Source of the DNA: Cyanoderma ruficeps
Lineage: Eukaryota; Chordata; Aves; Passeriformes; Timaliidae
Assembly: GCA_008694505.1 (NCBI GenBank)
Contig: VZDJ01000782.1
Span: forward strand, 35,474,359-35,538,358
DNA length: 64,000 bases
Reading direction: 5' to 3'
Shown one piece after another: positions 1 through 19,264 of this stretch. A program made the translations under genes and the position numbers. The stretch's first letter is position 1; each line of letters begins with the position of its first letter. The notes under the pieces are model-generated. The model made no database searches. It worked only from the letters and a program-made list of their open reading frames with translations, and had not been told where the DNA came from.

Positions 1-4911
<4,911 letters not shown>

Positions 4912-4926
4912 CTTGGCTTTTAGCCA
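4912..4926 (-). CDS. ABI1: ABI1 15-nt microexon encoding WLKAK
   Basis: The minus strand reads TGG CTA AAA GCC AAG between a pyrimidine-rich acceptor ending gttaag and a strong donor gtaagaag. This gives WLKAK, the five residues that follow DDVGHGVK in the longer ABI1 isoforms (residues 155-159 by human numbering). The exon is phase 0 on both sides, so including or skipping it keeps the frame. It is much too short for any ORF scan and is recognised only from the flanking splice sites and the known protein. It sits at the boundary between the homeodomain-homology region and the proline-rich, disordered part of the protein. In mammals this segment is alternatively spliced; that the same happens in this species is inference. 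The acceptor tract on the minus strand is a long run of T and C. Confidence 0.93.
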
Positions 4927-7900
4927 CTTAACGTTGGCAAAAAAAGGGGGGAAAAAGGTACAAATTAATGGCAGATCCATCACAACTGATACGACAGGTT
5001 AAACTAAAGATAATCACATTTAAAAGAAATCATTTATGTCTACTGATAATTAGCTCATCCCAGTACACTAAGAGAGATTCTGCTGTGTCAGTTATTGAAA
5101 ATGCGGTGTCTGATGAAGTGATCACAGGAAAAGCACTTGTGTCAAAATTAAGTTTAGCTAAGCTTTGCCAGATGTCTGCCAGGTTCCTCATAGGCAGTAA
5201 AGGGTTGAAAAGCCCTCTGCTGACCACTCAAGTCCAAAACCAAATCAGTGCTATTTCAACAGCAATATGCAGGTAAAAATTCATTCACAAAACCACAGTT
5301 TCAGCAATATGCACAGAATCAATGGGCCTGTTGCTTTGACACTTTACCTTCCTATGTCTTCAAGAAATCCTAGCTGCTGCATTGAATGGTAAATAAAGAA
5401 AAGGGAATTTTTAAACAGGATGAGCAGCGGTGCCTTTCACCTCTGGTTTATTGATTGAAATTCGATTCACGCCAGCATAAAGCTGGCTGCTGAAAACCAT
5501 GTTGGCAGGGATATGATGATTGTTATGCTGAAATTTTAGCTCATGGAATCAAGTTATTATATGACTCCACTGTATCATTTTAACAGCCAGTGATTGCAGA
5601 GGAAAAAAAACTCAAAACTTGGCTACATGAGGAAAATGTAACATTTTAAATAAACGCAAGACAATTTCTTTCATTTTTGGGATGAGCAAGGGGCTCATGG
5701 GAGAGTGGGATGGGGGGGTAGGCTCTCATATTTTTGAAAGGGTTAATTTCACTAATTAAAAAAAGGCAAATACAAACACCCAAACCAAAAGTTATCCCAA
5801 TGCTTTTTTTTGAGGTTGTTTGGAACTAAACTGTTATGTCCAGAACAAGCCTTCTAAGGCAGAGCATTCCAAACTGTGGTTTGCATCTTCTTCTCCCCCT
5901 CCAAGAAACACAGACTAGTTTAAAAGCATCCATAAACTCAGTAAAAAAAGTCATTAAAACATGCTATACAGCAAATGTGCATTTGAGGCTTCTGACAGGG
6001 TCTGCAAAACCAATGAAAAACAGCTGGGGTTTACCAATCAAATAAGCTTGAAAGCCATGGCCCTTAAGTTATTCATACTACAATAACAGGAATATAAATC
6101 CTGTTCCAAAATTCAGATTAAAAAGTTTAGCTTTGGTAAGGAAATTTGAAAGTCAACCCATTTACTCCCAGCCTGGGCAGAAGTTCATCAGCAGAGTTCA
6201 CAGGCATTTAAACCACCTCTGTCCCCACATAGTTATTTCATGGATAAACATGCAGGTTCAGTTCCCGAGATGCCAGAGTACTTTCCCAAGTAGCGTATTT
6301 TTAAAACAGGCCTTTAGTAATGAAATTTGCTTTCTCTTCTCACAGGAATACGTGACCCTTCCCCTTACTTCACCAGCTGCCAACAGCAATGGCATAATCC
6401 AAGGAATTTGTTAAAGACCAAAAAATGAAACTCTTGGTTCTGTCCTTCCCCAGCAGACATAGCTAGAAACGTTTTTGAAGGCTTAAAAGGAAGAGTGGCA
6501 TGATTTCTTATCCAGCCTCTACTACTAAATTTGCTTGCCTCAATAATATAAACCCAAAGAGCTTCCTTTCTTTCCTTCCCTTATGCAGTGTCACTCAGCA
6601 TTTATAGTGTGTACTTCCCCCCCAATCCCTGTTTCATTCTGTCTCCACTGCAGCGACAGTCTGGATATCAACACGTAGCAATGATTCAGTTAATCTTCAT
6701 CTTATTTCAAACCTTTCTACTGCTAAGTACACTATTAGTGTATAATAAACATTTACCTGAAGAGTTCAACAGCTCTTCACCTTTATTCCTGTCTCTAGGA
6801 CTACATGAAGTGAGCTTCATCTCTTTTGCTAACAGTTAAACAATATACAAATAGATACACACTTGATTGTTCAGAAGAATTAGAAACCATTTCCATACTG
6901 CTTTCTATATGTAAAAAGGTGTGTAGATGTCCTCTCTGTTGTTGTCAATATAAACAAGACGCATACAGGCAGGAAAACAGAAGGCCAGAACACAAAAGGA
7001 ACTGGGATTCACATGGGAGAGAAGCTCCTGATCTAAAAGACCTAAGTAAGGGGGGAAAGCAAATGAACCAAAGCAAGATGAACCATATGGCTATTTAATC
7101 ATGGTTAACAAGCTAATTAATTAGGAGGAGACTTTTTTTAAATTTATTGGCTGAGCTTATGAAGTCAACATTGCTGTATTTCTTGGTCTAAAAACCAAAT
7201 GTGATGCTTTCTAAGCAATTTTAAAAACCTACTTGGAATTGAGAACAGTTTCTGCAGCAGGGTCTAGACTCAGTGTGATTTGAAGAAGGTGAAAAAAGGC
7301 AGCAGAAAACTAAAAGGAGTGGTAGGTATGTGCTTAATGTATGTGCAAGCATCTCTCAACAAATGCCTCCAGGCCAGCCAGCCTGCCTGTTGGCAGAACA
7401 CGACCATCACCAAGTGTCTGATCAGTACCAGGAAGGAGGAAGGCATGAGGAGGAGAAGCAGTAGCATGCATACGGTTCACAGCTTGAAGAGGGAAGAAAC
7501 TGTTCTGAGAGGGTATAAAATAAGAGACAGGAGGTACAAAAGGAAAAAAAAACTTAGTGAAATGAAGAGCATCACTGAGAACTCCTGAAGAAGCTGTGAG
7601 GAGCGTGATTCCCTTCTCCTCCTGCTACTTGTATTACTGCACACACAGGAGACTTTTCAACCCAATGCCAGCATCCTGGATGACACATATCGGAACAAAA
7701 AGTCTGTAGGCTTGCTGGGGATGCTTGTGATGCTGATGGTGAGAACTAGACAGACCAGGATGTTCCCAGAAAGAAAACAGGGTAGGCAGCAGTAGTGGTT
7801 GGGGTTTCTTGAAATCATAAAGCAGAACATAAAAAAGCAAGCAGAACAATATTGCCTTTCCTGAGAAAACCCAACAAGCATATGGCTGTCCTGGATAAAG

Positions 7901-10853
7901 CTTTATGGGATGTCACAAAACTAAGAGAGAAACCACAATCTCAGGTTCGAGAAATATGAGTCAATGCTGCTGCATTTCCAAAATGTCACAGCTAGGGAAG
8001 TGACACATCCACAGGGTTTGGACAGCATGGGAGAACAGGCTGGCCTAGGACTTAGAGCCAGCAGTGAGTGGGCTGGAAAGGAGCAAAGCAATTAAGGACG
8101 CGGGCAGCACAGGTGTTTGCAACAGCCATGCAAGGCATTTATCAAAGCCAAAATTGAGGCTGCTCCTGTAACTCATGCCAGGAATTCAGAGCACCTGAAC
8201 TTCAGCTGTGGGTTTGGAAGGACAAGCAATGACTGCTAGTACCAAGAGACTTATTTGCTTAAGGCAACTCTTTTGGCAATTCCAGCATACTCAGTTCTGG
8301 TAGTCTGAGGAGTACAAAAACACCTGCTGCCAAAGGCAGTACTGCAGGTTGCTGAGGTCAAAGGGACAAGACCAAGAAAGGCATGAAAAGGAAAGGTGTG
8401 AGGAATTCAGAAGTACTCACTGGTAGCCAAAGGACATCGAGGGAGTCCACTGGCTGGCCTCAGGAGGAAGCCCTCTAGCTGTTTTTAATAGTTTTCATGC
8501 TAAGTAACAAGTCATGGGGGAATGTTAGTCATATTCAGGGAACTGTAATGCTATCATTTGAGCTATAAACTGTGCTTAGAAAACTGTGGGGAGGGATGGT
8601 TGCAAATAACTCATTTATGTGAACAAATTTATCTGTAAGCACACAAAAGACCATCTGCACGTAGAAGCAAAATCCTTATCATGCTGATATTCAGCAAATT
8701 TCTACTGCACATTTCAGCCATGAACTCTCCAATTTCAGACTGCAGGAACTTCAAATCTCTATGCAGGTTGTACTTCCCCTGCTGTATTCACTCATTATTT
8801 CTCTGACTCCTGAATTTAAAGAGCCACTTTCACTCTATATCCTTCCATACCTAGGATGACTGAAAGAGGTCTTTAAAGACCACCCAATATAAATGCTCTT
8901 CAATAGAAATAAGGGTTTAAAAAGTGTGCCAGTCTGATCTCCATTAACAGGAATTATCTGGCAAACTTAGAACTTTTATATATAGGGCCTGTAAAAGCAA
9001 TAGTTAGCCTAAGATCTGTTATCCTTGACCAATAATCACAGCTGTAAGCCACAACAGAAAAAACCCCACATGGTCACTTTTCACTCTTTAGTCAACTTCC
9101 CTTTTACTTAAAAAGGTACTTCTTTTATTAGTCATGGGAGAATGCCCCTACAGAAAGGTAGCTGGCCATAAGACCTTTTGCAATGCTATTATGTGCGTGC
9201 AGCTAGGCAATTTTGCACAAGATTGCCTTCTGTCTCATCGGTGGGGCAGTTCTGAAATAACACATGGTGACACAGTCAGAGCAAGAAAAACAGAAACCGG
9301 AAAGGTGCTTGTATGTGAAGGTAGGGATTGCCTGAGAAGTTATACAGTGAAGCACTAAGCCTGGAACATGGTTTCCTTACTGAAATCAAGACACGGAGTT
9401 TGGTAAAATATGTAATCAAAGATGTTGTTCAGCAGGCAGAATGTACGTGGGTGTCAGACACTCAGGGCAAAACACTTCTGCCACACTAGCTTTGTGCAAT
9501 TTTAAAGAAATGTTTCCTGCGTCTCAATTTTCTTATCAGAATGGGTCAGAAGTTTTAATTTGTTCTTCACTTCCTTATAGTCTATAATAAAGCAGACTAT
9601 TTTGAAGAAATGTAGGTTTCAAATAAGTATTTCCTTAAAAAATTGAACGTATGTAGGTAAGTTTCTCTTCAGGGAAATTTAACCTCTCATACTAATATCT
9701 GCAACCTAGTCATTAGCTTTCTGTGTTTCCTTTGGAAGCTGAAAGGCTTGAAATCTACATTATACCAGATGACACTAGGCACACTTTTGACTTTCCAGTA
9801 GCAAGTGCCCTATGGAAAGCACACAGTGTTAACACTCAAAACAGAGTCGTTAGAGTTGGCAACAGGAAGTTCCTTTTTCCCCCAGAGAAACATTCTTTAC
9901 CCTACAGCAATATTTACTGTTTGGCCGTGACCCCAGAGGGATGATGTGACATTAATGAAATTGGCAACATGACATTCTTTGAAGCGTGAATGTCTGACAG
10001 AGGCTGGTAAGGGGACAAAGGCAGCAGCAGCTCCAGTTCAGGATCCCTATCTCACTTGGGTTTTATTAGGCTGAATTATTTAAAAATTAATATTCCAGCA
10101 GCTACACATAAATAGTCTTATCCTAAAGGGTAAGTGCTGTTACGCAGCCTTTCACCTTCACATCAGGATCTCATCTGCATTTTCGTTTTGCAGTGACAGA
10201 GATATAAGTATAAGGACTGCAGACAAGTAGGAAATGGTGAGAAGCACAAGGGTAAGAGCAAGACTTCCTTCTCTAAACTCAGTGTTTGTCAAGTCCTGGC
10301 CAATCCCTACTTTAAGGGAGTCCTTCCAACTTCCATTTGCTTGAGAAAGATTTCCGAATACTAAACTCCTCTTTACTTTCTGGGCTCAAAAGCTTCTTAC
10401 AGCTTTCGTGTGCTGAAATGCAAATTTCTTTATGGTGACAAAATTACAATATTTTTCCTTAAAACTGAAAAGTGATCAATCTTCACATACAATTCAAGTT
10501 CAGTTTTGAAGAACTATTACTTCCATAAAACAAACTTGATCCAATTACAGATATCAGGCATTTCAATTAGGCATGTATTCAACATTTTATCTGCCTTTAA
10601 CCATAAGGCATCATCACTTCAATTTCCTACTTAGCTGCCATTTTACAAATTGCTGCAATTCCACCTGCCTTCTATTCAAAAAGATGATTATTATAACTTC
10701 AAAGGCCAATTTGAATTTGGCTTTTAAGGGCAAATTTAAGGTTTATAAGGCAGCTTCCAAGCTTCCTCCTTCTCTCTGCTCTTAAACTAAGGATTTTCTG
10801 TATGAGCAATTGTGCTTGACCTATTTATTTGCTGGCACAGTATTTTTTCCTTT

Positions 10854-10932
10854 CACACACACACACACACAAAAANAAAAAAAAAAAAAAAAAGAAAGAA
10901 AGAAAAGAAAAAAAAAGAAGAGGAGGAAGGAA
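10854..10932. repeat. CA microsatellite followed by A/G-rich tract
   Basis: A (CA)n run at 10854-10870 is followed by a purine-only tract of A and GAAA units to about 10932, with one undetermined base at 10876. The ambiguous base in a homopolymer probably marks a sequencing limit. Confidence 0.9.
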
Positions 10933-13900
10933 ATGTTAAAGTAGCCTCTGCCCAATAATTTTAAACCAAGCTCTACATAGGAAGGTAGATGATGACACTT
11001 GCTCTTGTTTACAAAAAATTACTTTAGCTACATTCCCCTATGCCCAGAGGGTGACAGCTGAGCAACCACTTAACAGACCAGCAAAAATGCGTCCCTCTGT
11101 GTTTCTTGGAGCCATCAACACAGATCTGTATTGCAAAGGAAAGCCTTCTTGCTAGCAAACCAACTTAAAAGGCCCTCCTGATTTGGACTGATGCTAGCCT
11201 CAGCTTCGTAGGGACGTATATTTTTTAAGAAAAAGCAACTTTTGAGGACATTGTCTGTGTCCCTGCAAAGGCAAGAGGCTGAGACTGCAGCAGCTGGGGC
11301 ATTTTGGGGCTGCCATGGAGGTTTCAGGCTGAAGGAGAAAGCACCTCTAGGTGATTCTAGGATGCTCTACAAAAGCTTTTCAACTAAGACCTGGAGGAGT
11401 GTGATGGGGGAGGAAACAGCACTATCTTCCAAGGAAGTGTCTCCCATCAGTGAGGAAACCTGCTATGGAGAAGAGCTGCTTACCCATCACTGCCACCTCC
11501 ACCCTTACCTGCCCCCACAGAAATTGCTGCATGCGTGTGAGACAGAGGGAGGCATGCAGAGCCCTTCTCCATGCCCCAAGCACATGCACCTGCTTTTGCA
11601 TCCTTTCTACACAGCCACAACAAGCAGAGACAAACAAAGAAAATGAAGTGTGAGTATACACAGGAGGTGGTTTTGCATTTGCTCAGATGGAAGATGTATG
11701 GTGAAGACAGCATTTTCCCTGAGGATACACACCTCCCTAATTTTATTTAACTCTGTGAGACATTATTTTTATCTACACTTTCCATAAGAAAAAATTCAGG
11801 ATCACCCCATTAAATATACTGTGTATTTAAACAACATTTTTCTTAGGATCAATATTTAAGTACATAAAAGCAGAAACAGGGTATAATCCAGTGTGAATCC
11901 TTGATTTCTCCTCCTTGTATTATTCCTTTATGTTTCTTTATCAAATCCTACAACAGAACAGAGTCCCACTAATAGCAATAGATAGTCATCTACAGACTTC
12001 AAAGTGTTGTATAATTTTTATTTAATACTTAAATACCAGTATATGTGTTGTGCTGTATTTTACTGACCTGCAAGTTAGTCAAACTGACAACTGTTCCAAG
12101 TGGACCTCAAACTTCTTTTTCTCTAGAAAAACATGGTTTCTAAGCCCTTATTGGACACGTTGCTGTCCAGCTTGGGGTGAAATCTTTGCTCAAGAAAATA
12201 AGACTTAACAGAGACTGAAGCATCTTTTAAGACCACTCTGGACAAGACAAGGTTTGTAATTCAGTTTATTGTATGCTCTCCCCTAGCTGTAGATTCAACA
12301 GGCAACTCAGATTCTCAGCATCATCTTTCATTTGCGCTGACTTCCAACAGGACTTGATCCAGCTTCTTAAGTTGTTTTGGTTTGATTTTCTTGTAACACC
12401 ACTACCTGCATCTAGGTGACTAAGTAAGCTACTTCCTACAAGATCTGTGCCACACTCTTGGAACCCACGTAATAAGACAGCTAAAGTATTTAATTATGTC
12501 ATTTACAAACTCAGCACACTCTTTTCAACAGTGTGTCTAACCCACAGCAGCCACCTTGAACTACATACCTGTAGGTGTGGCTGGCAGTTTATTTCATTTG
12601 TGTAACAAGTCTACACAGAAAATACCAAGTGTTTCATGCCTTTCACAGCTGTAGAACAGACTTAGGCAAGTCACTCAAAGAAACAGTATCAAGATGTAAT
12701 TTGCAGCTGTCTTGTAATTAAGTTGGCAATTTGGTTATTACTAGAGGCTTTTTTACCTCTGAAAAGACCAAGCTTTTAGCATACAATAAGCCACTAAGAT
12801 TCAAAAAAACCCTTTACCAAAACCATTCTGTAAGAACTGCCTAGAAATGGGTAAACAGCACTCACTAAAAAAAGAGGGTCACATCAATAAAGACACCAGT
12901 ACTCCCAAAAGTGAATACTGATACAGGAAAATGCAACCGCTACCCCTTAATAACCTCAGCCTTCATGGATCAAGCATGCTGTTTGGAGTCTGCACAATGC
13001 AGGTAGTTTGGCAAAGCATCAATTTCAGAGACTAACAGTAATTATTTGACTTTTAAAGTCTTCTACAGCACTTGATCCCTGGAGTACTTAAATGTAGAAA
13101 CCAATAACCTGACATTGAATTTCTGTACTCACTATTCATAGAAAACTCTCCTCAAATGCAGGCTATACTAAAAAATCATCAGTTTCTCTGACTCCAGTGT
13201 TTCTATTTCATAGCAATTCAGAACATATCTGTCAGGCTTTTACATAAGACTGTTATTCATCAAGACTGGCTTAATTTATTACTGTAAAACAATCGTAAGA
13301 GTTACGGGTTTAATAAAAGTTCACCTATAAACAAACCAAAAAAGTCAGGTAGTCTAAAGTGACTACATTAATTCATAGTCTACAGCTGTGATGGTATGGA
13401 ACTGCTTTCTAACTTGTGTTGGAATTAAGACTCCTGTGGACATTTGGAGGGCTACTACAAAGCAGGAGGTACCCTGGTACTCTGATGTGCCAAGTAATTC
13501 AAAAAGATCAGTTCCTCAAGCTCAGCAATTCAAAGGGCACATGATGGGCTGACATAACTGCACAACTGGCTGACAAGAGGACATCAAGCTTTACAGGATA
13601 CACAAGTTTTGAATAAATACCATCCAAGAGAAGATTATTGCAAACTGAATATACCTGAACACCTGATCGAGAGGGATATAAAGGTATATTTAATAAAAAG
13701 ATGACCAGGGAGTAAATGGTGTTAAATTAATTCACTCTAACTACAACCATTTCAAGAGAGGTAGACACCATCTTATTAATGTTTTTATTAAGAGAAAAGG
13801 AAAGCAAGGTTATCCAATGGGAATAAGATATCAAATGCCACTGAGATTTAAATGCAAACTAGCTGACCCCCTTTCTTCCATTCACCTACCCAAAAAACCA

Positions 13901-13939
13901 CACCCCCACCAGCCAGCTTCCTCATAAGAGATGACTTCC

Positions 13940-13953
13940 TTTATTTCTTTATT
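13940..13953 (-). promoter_or_regulatory. Tandem AATAAA motifs, candidate intronic poly(A) signals
   Basis: Two AATAAA hexamers lie on the transcribed strand (13940-13945 and 13948-13953), about 355 bases past the exon 3 donor. The region is AT-rich, so chance is likely. With exon 3 read-through they could end a short ABI1 transcript. Confidence 0.25.
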
Positions 13954-14206
13954 TATCGAGAAAAACTGAGTGGCAGTGACAACTTAATGTAGAAGAGGAA
14001 GTAGTGGTAATTTTAAAAGTCAGTCATGGCTTTTTCGACAAGTCATTAGCCTAAGATCATGAGCCATTATTTCCTGACACTGCGACTATCACTGACAGTC
14101 ACAAGGCTATGGAAAACATTGCTCAAAAAACCCTCACTGTAAAACAATCTATTTTGTTATTGAAATGTTTGTATATGGGACCATATCTCACCCATAATCC
14201 TTCCTA

Positions 14207-14482
<276 letters not shown>

Positions 14483-14764
14483 CTAGATTAAAAACAAGAA
14501 AGTATGGGTTTCTTTAGGCATTTGCTGTTTTCTTTACAGAGCTAGCCACACGTTTAGGTTTCACTGTTAGACAAAGAGTCTGAACTGAGTTACTGCTGCT
14601 GGAAGGATGCCAGATTATTGACGAAATGAGTAATCTACACGAACTTTGTTAGAAAATTACACCTTAATGAAATAACCAATATTAATAATAAAATTACAAT
14701 TATACATTATTGTGTCAACACTCTAAAGACACTATGCAGATTAGATACAGCCCTCACAGATTAA

Positions 14765-14885
14765 CCCTCAGCATTCTTATGACTGACACTGGTAATAAAC
14801 TACTCCAACTCCACAGCTGGGAAACCAGGACAGACAAGCTAAGCAATTTGCTCAGAGCCCCAGAGGGGGACTAAGCTTGGGAAGT
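14765..14885 (-). repeat. MIR-like ancient SINE fragment
   Basis: Read on the plus strand it has the order of a MIR in antisense: ttaaccctca, a spacer, ccacagctgggaaaccagga, then gctaagcaatttgctcagag. These match the consensus blocks around gatgaggaaactgaggc and aagtgacttgccc. It lies about 280 bases upstream (in transcript sense) of ABI1 exon 3. Divergence is high, as expected for an element older than birds. Confidence 0.5.
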
Positions 14886-16783
14886 CTGTGTGGTAATTTC
14901 TTTCAGCAAAGCCATCAGTGCATATCAGAGTGAGAGTCTGCACAGGGAGGGACTAATTTCAGCACTGGGGCTAGTTTCAGTCATACTGTTCATAGCAGCT
15001 TTACTGAAAGAATAAAACAAAGCTTTAAAGATGCAAGTAAAGGCCTATAAAATATGCAGCATTTTATTCAGGGAAAAAAAAAATAAAACTAGAGACAAAG
15101 ATCAGTCCAGCAGTCTGTGAAAAATCAAACTAAGCTTCACATAACAGACACATTCCTCTATATGGAATATAATCACAGCTTAAACTCTCACTGAAGAATA
15201 AGTGCAAATGAAGCATTGGATGCCATAGAAAGTCTCATTTCTAGGAATTCTACTTCAAGATTCAGGGATTGAATGTACTGGTTTAACTACCTACTAGAAC
15301 CTCAGGATCCCATTGAAGGAGATGGTATATGACAAAAAAACCCCTCCCCTTTGAGCAGAATGCATCAAGCCACTGCTTTATCTACTGAGGAAAATAAATC
15401 TTAGTCTATAATCATCAATTCCTCCTAGAAAGGCTATCATACAAAAAAAATAGTGAAGGTTCAGAAAGAAAGAAAAATCCTTGTCATCCTAAATGCTACC
15501 TCATTTCTCATTTAAGTACATCTCTAGAAATGGCTTAATCTAAAATGAATGTTGTGATGTGCAAGGTTTTGTTTAGTGAAGCAGAGTCAAAGACGAAGCA
15601 GAAAATTAGCTGATGTTTCTACTTCTCCATGAAGCAAGATGAAAAAAGCAAGATTAGTATTCAGGAAATGAACATTTCTAGGAAAGCCAGCATTCAGTGT
15701 TCACTGTGAAATGTCTTCAGCTGAACTGTTTTTTTCATTAACTGGTGCACATGCTCCAATAATCTTAAATTCTCCTGACTACAAAAAGATAAACCCTTCC
15801 TTAACAGTTTTGATAGACATCATTGTGGATTACAAGCAGGAGTACAGGTAGAGAAGCACCGAAAAGCAGTGATACCAAGCAAGCTTGTTTTCACAGCTTA
15901 AAGCTAAATAACAGACAACTTGTAATACTGCAAAAGGTTATTTTACTTTGGAAGCACACAGAATCTTAATAGAAATAAGGATTGCAATTTTCCAGAGCAA
16001 TGCAAGGCATTAACTATGTGTGTCTGCATTAGCATATTTGGAATAAATTACTTAAATATCCCAGCAAAACTCTGGAACAAGCTTTACTGTTCTAAATGTG
16101 CACACTCTGAAAAATCCCCAAGTCGGGAATTAAAAAATGTCTTTCCAAATGAGACAATCCTATATGTCAAGTATTTACCTATGTCAGTATCAGATATCAC
16201 CCACTGCAGCCACATTTTCTCTGGCAGCTGATTCCACAGATGACAGAATGAAGACTGAAGAATGAGATTAGTTTAATTTTTTCAAATGCTGTTATTATTT
16301 GTTCTTTTCCTTTTAGAGACTGAAACATACATATTTGTTCCGCCTTTTCATTGTTTTCTTCATCTTCCTGAAAGAATTATATGAGTGCTGTGCTACATGT
16401 TCATATCTCTTCCAATTTTTCTGCACCACCTTTCTGTTCAGTGACGACAGCAGGTTTTGAACTGTCTTACAAAACTCTTTAATAATAAGCAACTCTTCAT
16501 ATTTTGTAGTACATGAGCAATGCATAGGACAGAAAAAGAACCAATTTTAAAGTCCCCTGAATAACAGCAATTCAGGAGGTTGAGAACATCAATTTAAAAA
16601 ACATACAACAATGTTTCAAAATAGAGCTTTTTAAAATACAGCTATGTCCCATGAAATAAATCCATACCTCTACTTCATTCTCACGAACCCAATCTGTTGT
16701 TACTAATAAATTATTCTTTTGTTCAGTGGATGGACAAAGATGCATCTTTATACTAAAAGTTCTCATAACATTGACAGCAAAAG

Positions 16784-16853
16784 AAAAAAAAAAAAAAAAA
16801 AAANNNNNNNNNNNNNNNNNNNNNNNNNNNNNNNNNNNAAAAAAAAAAAAAAA
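16784..16853. repeat. Poly-A tract and assembly gap (35 N at 16804-16838)
   Basis: About 20 A on the left and 15 A on the right flank 35 undetermined bases. The words aaagatgcatctt occur on both sides of the gap (near 16737 and 16883), which may reflect a local duplication or an assembly artefact. Frames crossing the gap are not real. Confidence 0.9.
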
Positions 16854-19264
16854 CAAAACAAAATAAAGCTCTTTAGAGTACAAAAAGATGCATCTTCTCC
16901 TAGCAGGTAGTCTGTGAAACCAGCTCTCCTCCCTGCAATGGACATTGAAAATTCCATAAATTACTGGAACAGAAGGTAAGAAATTCCAGGAACAGATACT
17001 GTACCACGCATGCTTTGGAAACTGACTTAAGGAATTTTGCTACAACTTGTTGTTAATGAAAATACCTCAGAGCAGGAAAAGACTATACATTAATTTTATC
17101 AGACAGCTTATCCAAAATTAAGTACTGAGCAGTGATTTGTAGTCTTGGCATGAATTTCAGTGAGGCAAACAAACAAAAAAGAAGAGTATCTGTACCACAG
17201 TGCAGGGCCATCAACAGGGCACATATGTAAATCCTGAAAGGCATTCAGACGTTGCCAGTGCAAGAGACTAATTTGCTGTTCAAAGCAAAGGAGACTTCAG
17301 CTCCTACCACATCTGGTGCACTGGAAAAGCAAGGCAGGATTTTATCCCTGTGCAAAGCAAAGGCCCACAGCATATGCTCTGCCCCCAGCAACGGGCTGCC
17401 CATCAGAGCTACTAGACAGCATCTTACTTCTTGAAGAAATTACTGAGTTTTTTTGATCTGCATATTCTTATGCCTTATGTGAACATTCTGCAAAACACAG
17501 CACACAACAATTGGTCATTCTTGGATTTTCATTTTTATCTACTTGCTTGATGTTCATGTTTATTAATCAGTCATGTGCAATGTTTTTCACTTTCAAAAGA
17601 GGAAAAACTCAACACACAGGAAATTTTTAGTAGGACAGCAAAGCTTTCCAGCCAGTGAACAATTAATTTCCAAGAAAAACAAGCCACATATACCAGGTAA
17701 CAGCCAAAACAGACCATTCTCAAGCTCTGGTCACACTTGACATAGTGTGCTTGTTCTGATATGGTAACAAGACAGCTAAACAGTAGTTAGTTTGTGATTT
17801 CATGCACAAAACCTACTTTTAGATATAAAAGATGGGGAGCAGCAAAGTATAGCTAACTGGCATGGGTTAGCAGAGGTTAACAAGAACTTGCAAGCAGTCA
17901 GACCAGCTTCAAGCATCTTTGGCCTGTGCTGAAACAAATATATAGTATAATTTAAAATTTGGGGAATAGGACAGGGATTTTCACTCCTAGACAACATAAT
18001 CCAGTGAGACAAAGCCCAGGTTATATTGATTTGGAGAAGAGGGACAAGAGTCCTTCCAGATGCACAATGTGTTTCCTTTGGGAAGCAAATTTAAATGAAC
18101 TCATCAAACAAATCCCTTTGCCCTTATAACTGAGAGCCAGGGACTATGCCAGCTAATCCAGAAGCTTGGACGTTGAAGGAACTGTTAATTATTAGCTGCC
18201 TCCACTATTTGTCTTCTTCAAATCATATAAAATAATAATAATTAAAAAAACCCCAACAAACAGTTGAACAACAGGATGTAGAGTTAAAATTTAACTATTT
18301 GCTTCCCTAGAAGTAGCCTCAAGGCCAAGTGAAGCATGGCAATGATACAGCAAATAGTTGTTGCTTCATTATCCTGCTGCAGATATCACTCTACCCATGT
18401 GCTAGTGTGCTAGCTCAGAACAAACAATTTACAATAAATAGAGACTGAAGTATCTCTGGCCAAGCTAATATGAGGGTATCTAAACATTTTAGTAAAGCTC
18501 ACACATATGGGGATATTAAAATAAAAAAGGAAAAAGAGAAACAATTCTAACTTCTACAATCCTTTTACTCCTGAAACATTGCAACTCCAATTTATTAGTT
18601 AAAGGAAGAGCAAAAAGTCACTTCAGGGACATTTTCTTGATCTTAAAAAAATCTAACATTCAAACACGTAAGATCAAAAAAAAAAATCTTAAGATTACAC
18701 CACTACTTTTAATGACAGCTTTTCAGGCCATTTCATGCAATGCTTTTAAGAACTTTCACATCATACAAATGCCCTGTGCCACACAGAGCTTCAAGTCAGT
18801 AACTTTTCAATTTGTCCCTACATTCACTCAGAGAAGGAATGAAGGGCCACAATCCACAGACTTCCTTAAGACAGTAATTTCTCTAAAGCAAGGAGACAAG
18901 GAAGACCAAGCAGCTTGTTATTGGCCACAGTTTTCTGTAATTTTGACATTGTTTGCCTTTTTTGCTTTTTCAGTTTGTGGTTAAATATAGGGTTAGGTCT
19001 CTTACTAACACTTTATTTCAGGCAAGTAGAGCCCTGATTACAGGGCATCAGTGCTATACATACCTCAATGTCAGCAGAATAGATTACAATTACTTTATAC
19101 AAACAAAACCCAGACATAAGACACATCAGCCACGCAAGCAGCATGACCTGCTACCACTTCCCACCCCCATCTTCCTACTGCACTTGTAATCACATGTCCT
19201 GAGGCTCAGCAACCTGTTCTGCACAAATTTGGTGCTGTACTTCCTCAAAGGAATCTGCTCCACA

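Noticed and set aside
11242..11646. 134-codon plus-strand open frame in intron 3
   Set aside because: Both strands are open over the same C-rich patch, which points to base composition and not selection.
16572..16957. Minus- and plus-strand frames crossing the A-tract gap
   Set aside because: The frames pass through undetermined bases and homopolymers, so their continuity is meaningless. Only the part at 16.67-16.77 kb is mentioned, as weak context for a possible nested gene.
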